64,000 nt of DNA from Phaseolus vulgaris (taxonomy: Eukaryota; Streptophyta; Magnoliopsida; Fabales; Fabaceae), in assembly GCF_000499845.2 (NCBI RefSeq), contig NC_023751.2:35949309-36013308 (forward strand), written 5' to 3'. The translations under genes and the position numbers were made by a program. Shown here piece by piece: positions 52,501 through 59,404 of this stretch; within the stretch, counting starts at the first letter, position 1, and every line of letters starts with the position of its first letter. The notes beneath the pieces were generated by a model. It searched no databases. It saw only the letters and a program-made list of their open reading frames with translations, and was not told where the DNA came from.

Positions 52501-53287
52501 TTAGTGTATTTATGATTTATTCAAGTCCATACTTGCCATAATAAACATCTTCACTAGAATCGATCACATTGTCATTAAATATGGTTTAATTTGAGAAATC
52601 AATCATGACCTACTTTCAGGACTAAAAACACTTATCATATATAGTATGACATTATACTTTTACATAGTAAAAAAACATTGTAGTTTGATATTGCAGGAGG
52701 TGAAGAAAATAATGCTGCTGGTAAATATAGAGAAGAAAAATGCTGAAGGCAAGACTCCTCGTGAAATATTTGCTGAGGAGCATAAAGAACTATTAACAAA
52801 GGCAGAATCATGGACAAAGAGCACAGCTATTAATTGCATGCTTGTATCTACACTCATAACCACAGGAGTTTTCACTGCTACGTTTATGGTTCCTGGTGGC
52901 AACAATAAAAAATCAGGAAATCCCAACTATTTGCAGGAACAAGCATTCCTGGTATTCTCACTATCAGTTGCATGTGCTCTGATATCAGCATCAGCCTCCA
53001 TACTAATGTTCTTGTCCATCCTCATTTCAAGTTATGCAGAGGATGAATGTTTCAAATCCCTCCCTTACAAGTTACTCTTTGGTATGGTCACACAAATCAT
53101 CTCCATCACAACCATGATGATATCGTTCAGTGCTGCTTTTTACATAACATTTTCTCATGGTTTAACCAGGGTTCCATTTTCTATTTTCGTGCTTTCGTTT
53201 CTGCCAATACCCTTGTTCAAACCACTATGGTCAGATATTATCCGTTCTTCTTATCTTTGTATGTCTCTCTTTTGGCCTGGAAAATAA
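40427..53287 (+). CDS. Ankyrin-repeat protein with PGG domain (ITN1/ACD6-like), five exons
   Basis: Joined exons 40427-40538, 40694-41158, 44696-44845, 45750-46168 and 52697-53287 give 1737 bases, an open frame of 578 residues with matching splice phases throughout. The protein has an N-terminal ankyrin block (about 45-190, for example GNTAFCYAAASGNMEMAAML), a middle part with the conserved GNFEFLATLMRSYPDLLW and HIAVLHRH, a last ankyrin-like unit (GNNILHYAA, GAALQM), and a C-terminal PGG domain (PGG at about 448-450) with four hydrophobic segments near 426-446, 465-493, 507-534 and 541-558. Such proteins sit in membranes, and relatives act in salt-stress and salicylate/defence signalling. 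Intron 2 (3.5 kb) holds two LINEs and intron 4 (6.5 kb) holds a copia element. Exon 1 is the least certain part. Confidence 0.85.
40694..41158 (+). CDS. Ankyrin-PGG gene, exon 2 (ankyrin repeats)
   Basis: The acceptor TTCTTCAG|GG opens EYLQKCVPLYKVAMRGDW, the usual start of the ankyrin block in this family. The donor is TATG|GTGAGT. The ATG at 40735 is internal, not the gene start. Confidence 0.85.
41159..41688. other. Ankyrin-PGG intron 2, left part
   Basis: Intron DNA without recognised elements. Frames at 41319-41615 resemble nothing known. Confidence 0.5.
41689..42185 (-). mobile_element. LINE 3' end, minus strand, in intron 2
   Basis: On the minus strand it ends TTATTCTTAACTGATAAAAAAA at 41689, with a hairpin TAGGAG/CTCCTA (41733-41746). 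Upstream it reads CYKWIGI, then KGAAVVRSIWDQG, the C-terminal part of LINE ORF2 as at 43.3-43.5 kb. The sequence at 42060-42170 also matches 59430-59580. Confidence 0.7.
42303..44488 (+). mobile_element. 5'-truncated L1-type LINE in intron 2
   Basis: The element carries the 3' half of ORF2 in the gene's sense direction: KFLSMTGRICLINSII, YYLSLFKAP, FLWGWGKESKPICWVSWEDV and GGLGLREIRKLNHALLAKW, then (after a stop at about 42594 and one near 42745) a 277-residue frame 42810-43643. That frame has the zf-RVT region: FSVNSAYECLA, WRVLLDRIPTR, CAMCQLKEESCQHIFLEC and WDQRNLIVFK. The 3' UTR runs to TTTACTGATAAAAAAA at 44488. It lacks the endonuclease and RT catalytic core, so it cannot move. No target duplication was identified. 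Confidence 0.85.
42810..43643 (+). pseudogene. LINE ORF2 C-terminal part (zf-RVT domain)
   Basis: An open frame of up to 277 residues with the Trp- and Cys-rich zf-RVT zinc-binding motif (CAMCQLKEESCQHIFLEC, pattern C-x2-C-x7-H-x4-C). It is the longest LINE frame in the window but lacks reverse-transcriptase catalytic motifs. Confidence 0.8.
44696..44845 (+). CDS. Ankyrin-PGG gene, exon 3
   Basis: Acceptor AAAATTTTGCAG|AT and donor CTCTA|GTAAGT. It encodes DIALQILQERSMLAVARDEN and NDTGLHLLARK, another ankyrin-like unit, with phase 1 on both sides. Confidence 0.85.
44846..45749. other. Ankyrin-PGG intron 3
   Basis: AT-rich intron with a short (AAT)n run at 45236-45258. No element recognised. 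Confidence 0.6.
45750..46168 (+). CDS. Ankyrin-PGG gene, exon 4
   Basis: Acceptor GAGAAACAG|GC and donor TTCCAG|GTATAT. It encodes the region from ATPFVQLVECLW to GAALQMTHELLWFQ. Confidence 0.88.
46379..46503 (+). repeat. Copia 5' LTR, truncated
   Basis: It starts TGTTGAATAAACTTTAAATG and breaks after TTATGTTGTT, where sequence jumps into gag. The TATA box, transcription start, U5 and primer binding site seen or expected further on are missing. Confidence 0.9.
46444..47451 (+). CDS. Copia Gag (start altered, ends at an in-frame stop)
   Basis: The 335-residue frame starts with an ATG inside the truncated LTR, so its first 20 or so residues are LTR-derived and not normal Gag. From about residue 21 it is a typical copia Gag: YDNWSIQMKALLGSQDSWEVV, the UBN2-type capsid region, an Arg/Gly-rich stretch, and two CCHC zinc knuckles (CYKCHKYGHYAKDC and CYNCGKVGHCAKDC). 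It would package element RNA in virus-like particles. It ends at TAA (47449-47451), in the same frame as Pol. Confidence 0.85.
   Translation: MRVWIGERSKVVSGILIMLLLPRLTKATRYDNWSIQMKALLGSQDSWEVVEEGCEEPTNTTGYTATQTKALKETRSKDKAALYMLYRVVDEAIFEKIAGASTSKEAWDILEKVFKGADRVKQVRLQTLRGELENMKMMESESVSDYITRVQAVVNQLNRNGETLTDARVVEKILRTLTDNFGSIVCAIEESKDLATLTVDELAGSLEAHEQRKKKKKEETLEQALQTKASIKDEKVLYHQNSQYRGRGHGSRGNGRGGKGSNLEGYYKEKEHSSQPNWRGRGRGRGRGGRSNYSNIECYKCHKYGHYAKDCNSDKCYNCGKVGHCAKDCRADIKI
47452..50517 (+). CDS. Copia Pol: protease, integrase, reverse transcriptase, RNase H
   Basis: Pol is in frame with Gag after one stop; the frame from 47470 is 1015 codons with no further stop. Numbering from 47470, it has an aspartic protease (DSGASNHM, 28-35), GAG-pre-integrase and integrase HHCC zinc site (about 155-205), integrase catalytic residues (D near 222, D near 285, E near 321 within NGVAERKNRT), a reverse transcriptase with QMDVKSAFLNG (about 611) and YVDDL (about 698), and RNase H (DSDWCGD near 862, CEAEYVAA near 905). 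Order protease-integrase-RT-RNase H is the copia order. All catalytic residues seem kept, so only the broken 5' end and the one stop argue against autonomy. Confidence 0.92.
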   Translation, partial: ETTNLALEVETNEGVLLMAQDEVNINNDTLWYLDSGASNHMCGHKYLFKDMQKIEDGHVSFGDASKVEVKGRGTVCYLQKDGLIGSLQDVYYVPDLKTNILSMGQLTEKGYSIFLKDRLLHLKNKQGRLVARIEMARNRMYKLNLRSIREKCLQVNIEDKALLWHLRFGHLHHGGLKELAKKNMVHGLSNMDYEGKFCEECVLSKNVRTSFPKKAQYWAKQPLELIHTDICGPITPESFSGKRYFITFIDDFSRKTWVYFLKEKFEAFEVFKKFKVMMERTTDKQIKVVRSDRGGEYTSTVFMEYCEEQGIRRFLTAPYTPQQNGVAERKNRTILDMVRSMLKSKKMPKEFWAEAVQYAIYVQNRCPHVKLDGQTPQEAWSGQKPTVSHLKVFGSVAYAHVPDQRRTKLEDKSKRYVFIGYDEKTKGYKLLDPISKKVTVSRDVQINEASEWDWKNSSEVMIEVGESSPTSINFETTDDEDEPRQPKIRSLHDLYDSTNEVHLVCLLADAENISFEEAVRDKKWQTAMDEEIKAIDRNNTWELTELPEGSQPIGVKWIFKKKMNAQGEIERYKARLVAKGYKQKEGIDYDEVFAPVVRMETIRLLISQAAQFQWPIFQMDVKSAFLNGVLEKEVYIKQPPGYMKIGEEKKVLKLKKALYGLKQAPRTWNTRIDTYFKENGFKQCPYEHALYAKNNGGNMIFVALYVDDLIFMGNNNEMIEEFKGTMRREFEMTDLGLMKFFLGLEVRQKETGIFVSLETYAKEILKKYKMENCNLVSIPMEPGAKLSKFDGGERVDASRYRSLVGSLRYLTCTRPDLSLSVGIISRFMEEPVYSHWKALKRVLRYIQGTVSLGLFYSKAEDYKLVGYSDSDWCGDIDDWKSTSGYVFFMGNTAFSWLSKKQPIVTLSTCEAEYVAASWCVCHAIWLRNLLSKMELKQLDATVIQVDNKSAIELAKNPVNHERSKHIDVRFHFIRDHVKKGSVELVHVASQDQVADIFTKPLPKVFFDKYKKMIGMMDGRNI
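50534..50835 (+). repeat. Copia 3' LTR, complete (302 bp)
   Basis: It runs from TGTTGAATAAACTTTAAATG to GCTTGTTTTACA. A TATA box (TATAAAAA, 50711-50718) marks the U3 promoter, which here could fire into the rest of intron 4 and exon 5. Confidence 0.9.
50711..50718 (+). promoter_or_regulatory. TATA box of the copia 3' LTR
   Basis: TATAAAAA in the context GCCTATAAAAAGGATGC. The matching part of the 5' LTR is deleted. Confidence 0.7.
50879..51008 (-). mobile_element. LINE 3' tail, minus strand, with doubled tail (copy 1)
   Basis: The words TTTTTTTATCAGCAAAAGGA and TTTTTTTATCAACAAAAGGA follow each other, two A-tails of a minus-strand LINE end. A hairpin GGAAT/ATTCC lies at 50971-50985. The same structure is repeated at 51636-51763 by the tandem duplication. 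Confidence 0.6.
51012..51381. mobile_element. CACTA foldback MITE, complete (370 bp), TSD GAA
   Basis: It runs from CACTACAAGAAAATCATGAA to TTTTTTGTAGTG, flanked on both sides by GAA (51009-51011 and 51382-51384 region). Full-length foldback; centre in the orientation opposite to the copy at 9773. Confidence 0.85.
51593..51597. other. Empty target site of the copia element
   Basis: GAAGCA-TATAC-TTCCGATCTAAC is continuous here, whereas in copy 1 the copia element separates GAAGCAATAC (46369-46378) from TATACTTCCGATCTAAC (50836 on). Confidence 0.9.
51767..52141. mobile_element. CACTA foldback MITE, duplicated copy, right end lost
   Basis: The duplicate of 51012-51381, with left flank GAA kept. 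It ends TTTCATGATTTTTATCC, without GTAGTG, so the right terminus was deleted after duplication. Confidence 0.8.
52214..52696. other. Ankyrin-PGG intron 4, right part
   Basis: Intron DNA with no recognised element. It ends in the acceptor TTTGATATTGCAG. Confidence 0.55.
52697..53287 (+). CDS. Ankyrin-PGG gene, exon 5 (PGG and membrane domain)
   Basis: The acceptor GATATTGCAG|GAGGTG joins phase 0 to exon 4, giving LLWFQ-EVKKIM as in relatives. It ends in TAA at 53285-53287 after the PGG domain and four hydrophobic segments. Confidence 0.9.
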   Translation, partial: EVKKIMLLVNIEKKNAEGKTPREIFAEEHKELLTKAESWTKSTAINCMLVSTLITTGVFTATFMVPGGNNKKSGNPNYLQEQAFLVFSLSVACALISASASILMFLSILISSYAEDECFKSLPYKLLFGMVTQIISITTMMISFSAAFYITFSHGLTRVPFSIFVLSFLPIPLFKPLWSDIIRSSYLCMSLFWPGK

Positions 53288-53754
53288 ATCCTTGCCAAGT
53301 TGTTCATATGTACATAGCTTACCCTGTAGTCGTATGGTGTATGAATTCTTCTCCAAATAATAATGAATTTTTTAAGGCTGAGGAATTCAGACCTTGTGTT
53401 AATTACTTTAAAAAAATATTTATTTTGTTCAATTAAATAATAATTGAAATATCTGTTTTTTTTATAGTTTAAGTTCATGGTGTATACAAACTTACTTTGA
53501 CTATTTATATATAGTTGATAAAATTAAAACAGTAAATATCAATAACGAAAAGGATTACAAAAATTAAAAAAAAAAGTTTTTTCAAGTTTGGCATCAATTT
53601 TGTAAATTTATATAAATTTAAGAGAAATTTAATACTACCAAATATCATCCTTCTACTTCTCTTACTTTTTTTTATCAACTTTGGTGAATATGATATATGG
53701 AAAATATTTCCCAGATGGAAATGAAAACTGTTGTTTTGGGAATTGACTCATTAT
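53288..53754. other. 3' flank of the ankyrin-PGG gene
   Basis: AT-rich with AATAATAATG and AATAATAATTG words that could serve polyadenylation. No element recognised. Confidence 0.4.
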
Positions 53755-54244
53755 TCATGTCTTGGGGACATGAGCAATGAGATGAAGGGAACAACTCGCC
53801 CGTCGACGAGGGGTTTCCCGAGTGGATCCTCGTCGAGAGCGGGGTTTCTTTAGGTCAGGAGCATACATGGCGAGTAGCATTGGCGGCAGGCGATTTTGCA
53901 GAGATTGTGTTCCTCGTGGCACTTAGTGCTCACCAGAGTAAGCTACATGGCGAGTTATTCCCTGCATGGGTAACTTGTCGTGTGGCGAGGTGAATGTAGG
54001 TGGCCTCGGTTCTGGGTGTTTCGGTAAAGTTGAATGTTGCTTTGAGGTAACTTGTTGGTTCTATTTTTGGGTACGTTTTTCTCACTTTATGGTTGTTCTG
54101 CTCCAACCATAAAGGAGAGTTTCTTTTGTAGATGATATAGAAAGTCCACTTGTGGTTACTGTATATGGGTTGGGATACCCCTCAAGTATCCCCTTTAATT
54201 TTATTTATTCATTGCTGATAAAAAAAAAAATCATGTCTTGGGGA
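53755..54244 (+). mobile_element. LINE 3' UTR insertion with 14-bp TSD
   Basis: A 462-base segment (53769-54230), GC-richer than its flanks, ends CATTGCTGATAAAAAAAAAAA. The perfect hairpin GGGATAC-CCCTCAA-GTATCCC lies at 54172-54192. Flanks repeat TCATGTCTTGGGGA at 53755-53768 and 54231-54244. No coding sequence. Confidence 0.85.
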
Positions 54245-54473
54245 GAATCTCCTCCTCGTCAACTCATGATTTCGCTTCTCTATTTCTAAATATTTCAAAT
54301 TAAGAAAAAATTTCTTTAACACCTACAAAATAAAAAATACATATACTTGACAAACCATTATAATAACATAATAATATTTTAAATTAAAAAATAAATTAAA
54401 TATGATTAACATATTAGTTTATTGAAGTATAAAGTGTATGTTTTTACTGTGTGTAGCATCTTCAAATTATTAT

Positions 54474-54839
54474 CACTACAAGAAAATCATTAAATAAAAA
54501 CTAATTTGAGAGATAAAAAATAATTAGTTATTATATTGACTAAATTAGAGAACATTACAGAGACTACAAAAAAAAATTGGTTTTTAAATTAGTTTTTATT
54601 ATTGTTAAATGATTTCTAAATTGATATCTAATTACCTACCAATGCTTTTGCTACCAAATTTAGAATCTAAATAATTGGTAGTTAAAACCTTGGTAGCTAA
54701 TTAGATATTAATTTAGAAACTATTTAACAGTAATAGAAACTAATTTTTTTTTTAATCTCTAAAATGATATCTAATTTAGTCACTACGTAACTAATTATTT
54801 TTTATCTCTAAAATTGGTTTTCATAATTTTCTTGTAGTG
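54474..54839. mobile_element. CACTA foldback MITE, complete (366 bp), TSD TAT
   Basis: Ends CACTACAAGAAAATCATTAA and TTTTCTTGTAGTG, flanked by TAT at 54471-54473 and 54840-54842. Confidence 0.88.
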
Positions 54840-55554
54840 TATAATCTACGTACATTTTTACATGATTTTTTATCACTCAATCCAGAATCGTGACATGTTG
54901 AAAATCTTAGTAAATCTTTTATGTAGGTTTGTGTTTCCCTTATCTTTCCACATTAATTTTTTTTAGCAAAAAAATTATATATTTATAAACAATGACAAAC
55001 TTAAAGTAATCAAATTAATATACTTGTAAGACTAGAACCTCTTAAAAATCATGTTGTAAAGCTCAAATTCTTTTCATATTAATTTATTATTCCTTGTTCT
55101 TAGAAGTGGATTCCTTAACTCTTCATTGTGAATTGAGATAGTTCTCATTCAAATCAATATTTTTTCAATTCATACGTGATTCACATATGTTGTCATTCCA
55201 ACTTCTTATACCTTCAACTTTTTTATTTATTTTAAAATTCGAATTGTCATAATCTCTTATGATTTGTAAAGTATTTTTTTCTCTTCTAACAACCTATCCT
55301 CTCATAACCTAACCTTTGATCATTTACTTACCTTTCATAAGCTATTTTTATCAATCCAGTTTTGTTTTTCTCCTTCCTCGCATGCCTAATTTCTCAGATC
55401 CCTCCACCTTTGAGAATCCAATTTAATCTCATCCATTATGCATAACTAGATTTCAAAATATATATCTCCACATTCTTAGACTTTCTATTTCTTTTTTGTC
55501 ACTTCTATTTGCAAAAAGTACGGTGACATTTCTATATTTTATTTTTGAATTTTC
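54840..55554. other. Gene-free stretch
   Basis: Nothing recognised on either strand. Confidence 0.4.
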
Positions 55555-55598
55555 GATGAGAAATGACGAAGGTTATCGCTATAACCGTCGTTAAAAAT

Positions 55599-55757
55599 GA
55601 AGTTGAGCACAAATAACGAAGATTAGTATACTGAATTGTCATTAATAATGGAATTTGGGCACAAATAACGATGATTAGTATACTGAATTTTCATTAATAA
55701 TGGAATTTGGGCACAAATAACAACGATTACTCTATTGAATTATCGTTATAAAACTGA
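55599..55757. repeat. 52-bp tandem repeat, three units
   Basis: Units carry GGGCACAAATAACGATGATT and TATACTGAATT(G/T)TCATTA, with the third most diverged. Confidence 0.8.
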
Positions 55758-55857
55758 ATATAAAAAAAAAAGCCCAGCTCGCGCTCTTCGAACTCACTCT
55801 TTTTCTCCCTCGTGCACACTATATTTTGCACATCACACATAATATTAATAATAATAT

Positions 55858-56010
55858 GACCAAAGAACTTGTCTGGTCTAGTGGTTAACATTTCCCTGGT
55901 CATTGGAAGGACTTGGGTTCGAGTCCTGGCTACTACAGTTTCCTTGCAATATTAATTTGGGGCTTGGGTTCGAGTCCTATCCAGTGCACAATCTCACTCA
56001 AATGTTAATG
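55858..56010 (+). mobile_element. SINE-like element (tRNA-derived) with A and B boxes
   Basis: It has a pol III A-box-like TGGTCTAGTGG (55874-55884) and B-box GGTTCGAGTCC (55916-55926) 32 bases apart, then a second GGTTCGAGTCC near 55967-55977. It starts GACCAAAGAACTTGTCTGGT after an AAT run. Related fragments are at 25376-25490 and 30947-31020. The 3' end is uncertain. Confidence 0.55.
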
Positions 56011-56956
56011 GCGATTAAAATTTCAAGTCTATCTTATCTCCAACCCCCGCGTCACCATCGTCTTCTTCTCTCCTCCTCGCGTCTTCTTCTCACCTCCGCG
56101 CTCGAAAACAGTTGCAACACCCCAAAGGGGATTGGGGTGGACCAAAATTCCAAAAAACCACCCATTTATTATTGTTTTTTTTTATTTTTAAGTATTATTT
56201 AGGTATTTTAAGGTTTTATTTCCCATACTTTCACTTGTCAAAAAATTCTAAAATTTTGCATGATGTTTCCTACTATAAAGTAGAGATTTATTAAATCAAG
56301 ATAATATTATAATACATTCACAAATTTATTACTTACTTATACATTACATAATGTTATGTGTTGTAACATGAAATCTTATTATTTCAGTTCTTATTCTGGA
56401 TATAACATGTTAAGTCGGAGAAAAAGTGCAAATGCAAAGAAGCTCACTTGGATGCACCTTAACGTAACCATGTATAACAGATGAATTATTAGAATAACAT
56501 AAAAAAATTTCATATATTTATAGAACTTTTTGTAGAATGTTATATGTAAATCTATTGTATGTAGATTTTCATATTTAAATTATGATATTAATGCATTATT
56601 GTTCTGGAAATTTGATATTTTATGCTGCTTTAGAGTATATATATAATAATAAAATATTTTAAAAAAATTATATTTATAACGACAGTTCCATCTGGGAACT
56701 GTCTTTAAAAGCATGTTTTCAGGTTTATAACGACGGTTCACACTAGAATCGTCACTAAAAATACACTTTTTTTTTCATTTATTTGGTAAAATAACAATAG
56801 TTTTTTTTACACGTGTTGTTACTATGGTTTTACAATGACGATTCTAGAACCATCGTTGTAAACAACTGATTTATAACGACATTCACAATAATAACGGTTC
56901 CCGCCCTCTTTATATGTTCTTTTTAACCGTCGTTAAAACACTTTTCTTTAGTAGTG

Positions 56957-57239
56957 ATAACAATTACAAAAAATATTAATAAATTATGATCATACTACAA
57001 AATCTCATCCAAATGTTATTAAAAAAAACATTGATTGATTACTAATTGGAATCACGATAAGTTAGTTTTGAAAGATAACAAACACAAAGTCTCTTATGAG
57101 ATACTATTTTTAGATTATTAATAATAATAATTTACATAATAAAAATAGCCATTAATTCTTATATAATATTTTTTAAAATGTTTTTGTATTTATAAATTTT
57201 GAATTATGATATTTAATAATTATTCAGACTAATTGTTCA
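56957..57239. other. Gene-free stretch
   Basis: AT-rich; nothing recognised. Confidence 0.35.
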
Positions 57240-57352
57240 TTTTTGTACGATTTTGTACATGGGTTGGATCACTCCTAAAGTGGTTCTTATTTATTTATCA
57301 CTTCTAAAGTGGTTATTATTTATTTATTTTTTATTATTGATAAGAAAAAACT
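57240..57352 (+). mobile_element. LINE 3' tail
   Basis: It ends TATTATTGATAAGAAAAAAC. The hairpin GGATCAC-TCCTAAA-GTGGTTC (57266-57286) pairs with two G-T wobbles. A 38-base piece including CTAAAGTGGTT(C/A)TTATTTAT is repeated in tandem. Confidence 0.55.
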
Positions 57353-57813
57353 AACTCCTTTAAATGATTAAAATAAAATATTATTTTTTTAGTGAGCCCG
57401 CCCCACGGATTTTGGTAGCAGCCTGCGGACCAGTCATGGCCCGCCTCGCCCCGCATTGTTATCCCTAATATTGAGAATGACTTGATATTACTGCAAAATC
57501 AACTTTCATTAAAGAAAAAAATTTACAACCTCACAGGTATGAATCGACTATTCCCCTTCTTTCTTGAGATTTGTTTAAACTATTTTAAGACCCTTAGAAT
57601 TTGAACCTTTTGTCCAACCATGTATCGAAGGCATTTTACAGATCTTTTATAATATCATCATCAAAACTTCATGTTGGAAGACCAAATGAATGTAAAGAAG
57701 TTAAACATGTAGTGTAAGCCAACTATCAGAGGCGAGCATTAAGTTCGAAGAGAATCGAAATGAAGGCTTACTTGACTTGACTTATTCAGATGGTATGTTT
57801 ATAATGCCAATCT
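57353..57813. other. Gene-free stretch, possibly inner part of a copia relic
   Basis: A short GC-rich phrase (CCGCCCCACGGATTTTGG, 57409) lies in AT-rich DNA. No frame was recognised. The right part may belong to the copia relic that follows. Confidence 0.3.
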
Positions 57814-59045
57814 TGAATATCAATGACTACACAAAAATATTCCTCAGAAATAAATCAATGCCCAAATGATAAACAAGTCAACATTGCAGAAGACTTCGTG
57901 GACGAGGACCTATTAGTCTGTTGCGCGGATAGCCGTGTGGATTCCTGGGTCATGGATTTTGATGCTTCATTTCATGCTACCCACAACAGTGAAACATTGC
58001 AGAATCTAGTTATTGGGGACTTTGGAAAGGTAAGACTAGCAGACAACAGAACTATTGATGTTACGGGCATGGGTGACAGTGTTGAAAACGCAATCGATTT
58101 CTGGACTTTGAAGGATGTCAGAGTTGTTCCAAAACTTGACAAAAAGTTTGGTTTTTGTTAGGTAGTTGGACGAACAGGGATATGATGTGGGAAATCAGCA
58201 GTGAAAGGTCATCAAGAGAAATCTTGTCATGGCTCGCAAAAGAAAGAGAGGTTTTCCTGTATATGGTCGAATTACCATCTGAGGAAGTGATCGTCCCAAT
58301 TCAAAAGATAAACAAAGTCTGGTTCACAAAATCTAGTAGGCAGAAGAGAGTTGTCTTTACAAGAGAGAAACCCAGAGCCACAGGTCAGATTCAGGATGAA
58401 CGAGCATGGAAAGGTTCAGGTAGACCAGTTAGAGGTACTTGTGGCAGTGGGAGCATGGGTTGTGTTTCAACTGAGGTCCCTAGACGACAGTGGGTTAGTA
58501 GAACTAGTATTCTAGCTGTTGAAACATCTCCAGAAAATTTCTTATTTGAGTATGTAGAGTGTTTGTTCTCAGGCTGTTCCAAGATCCGGCAGTTTGTGTA
58601 AGTGGGAGCCGACAGAAACAGAGAACGGGTCAGTGGCAGTTTCAGTCATGACTAACGTGTTGAAACTTAGGGGAGTTTCAATGAAGCCTTCAAAATGATT
58701 AAGAAGGTTGGTGGCAACTAGTGGTGGAACATTGAGTTTCGTTGACTGATTACAGAAGTACATGTACACAGTTGAAGCGCAGGTGAACATTGTTTTGTGG
58801 CTTCAAGTGGGAGATTGTTGAGTGTGAAGTCAGAACCAATTGGGTGTCTAAACACCATGTTTTAGTGAGTGGGCTTAATCATTGTGTCCCCTTTATAATC
58901 TCTATTTAAAGATATCATTGTACTTGTAATTGGGCATGCAAGAAGAAAGAAATAAAACCTAATAGTTGCCCGTGTGGATGTAGGTTGCAGTTGGTGATCG
59001 AACCACGTTAAATTTTGTGTCGTTTATTTTCTGGCGTTGTTTTGT
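57814..59045 (+). mobile_element. Degenerate non-autonomous Ty1/copia relic with 3' LTR
   Basis: Frames 57823-58161 and 58155-58601 give a copia protease region (WVMDFDASFHATHNSETL, with the catalytic DSG replaced by DFD), then parts of the GAG-pre-integrase region (VRLADNRTIDVTGMGD, FLYMVELPSEEV), shifted in frame. Integrase, RT and RNase H are missing. A purine-rich AAGTGGGAGAT precedes an LTR starting TGTTGAGTGTGAAG at 58816; its right end is unclear. There is no 5' LTR. Confidence 0.75.
58816..59045 (+). repeat. LTR of the copia relic, right end uncertain
   Basis: It starts TGTTGAGTGTGAAGTCAGAA after a polypurine tract. It has a TATA-like TTTATAATC at 58890 and AATAAAACC at 58951. A clear CA end was not found. 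Confidence 0.5.
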
Positions 59046-59404
59046 GATTGTGTGTGTTTTTTTCGCGTGCATTTTTCCCATCACCCCATACCAATGCTCC
59101 TCTGCTTACACTGGATATCTTCCCCAGCCAACTAAGGCTGCTCTTTAAACAGAAAACAGTTGCGTGGCATTCCACATGCACCAAACAAATCCTTTCAAGT
59201 TTGCGTTACTGCTCCCTCCCTCCCTCTGCCAGCACTCACAGACCAAACCCAAAAGATCACCCCCTACCCCTTTACCCACAACATTTGATGCATAAAATGA
59301 GATTCAAATTCCAATCAGAAAAAGAAAAGGTAAAGGAATGTAACCTGTATTTCAACCATAACCAATATCTCAATTGTGTCATTTGAAAGATCTCTTCCGC
59401 ATCA
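59046..59404. other. Gene-free stretch
   Basis: Relatively GC-rich, C-rich stretch at 59070-59290. A frame of 112 residues (59048-59386) resembles no family. Confidence 0.35.

Larger units (their letters stand above)
55555..56956. mobile_element. Non-autonomous CACTA-like element, left end missing, with nested SINE
   Basis: The right end reads CTTTTCTTTAGTAGTG, a CACTACTAAAGAAAAG-type terminus. Words like TTATAACGACGGTT and AACCGTCGTTAAAA recur near both ends (55575-55595 and 56680-56940), as CACTA subterminal repeats do. It contains a 52-bp tandem repeat and a SINE-like unit. No transposase. Confidence 0.5.

Noticed and set aside
55903..56202. 99-residue frame over the SINE-like unit
   Set aside because: It crosses pol III promoter boxes and low-complexity C/T-rich sequence and matches no family.
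59048..59386. 112-residue plus-strand frame in C-rich DNA
   Set aside because: No domain, no motif, and it starts inside or next to a retrotransposon LTR.
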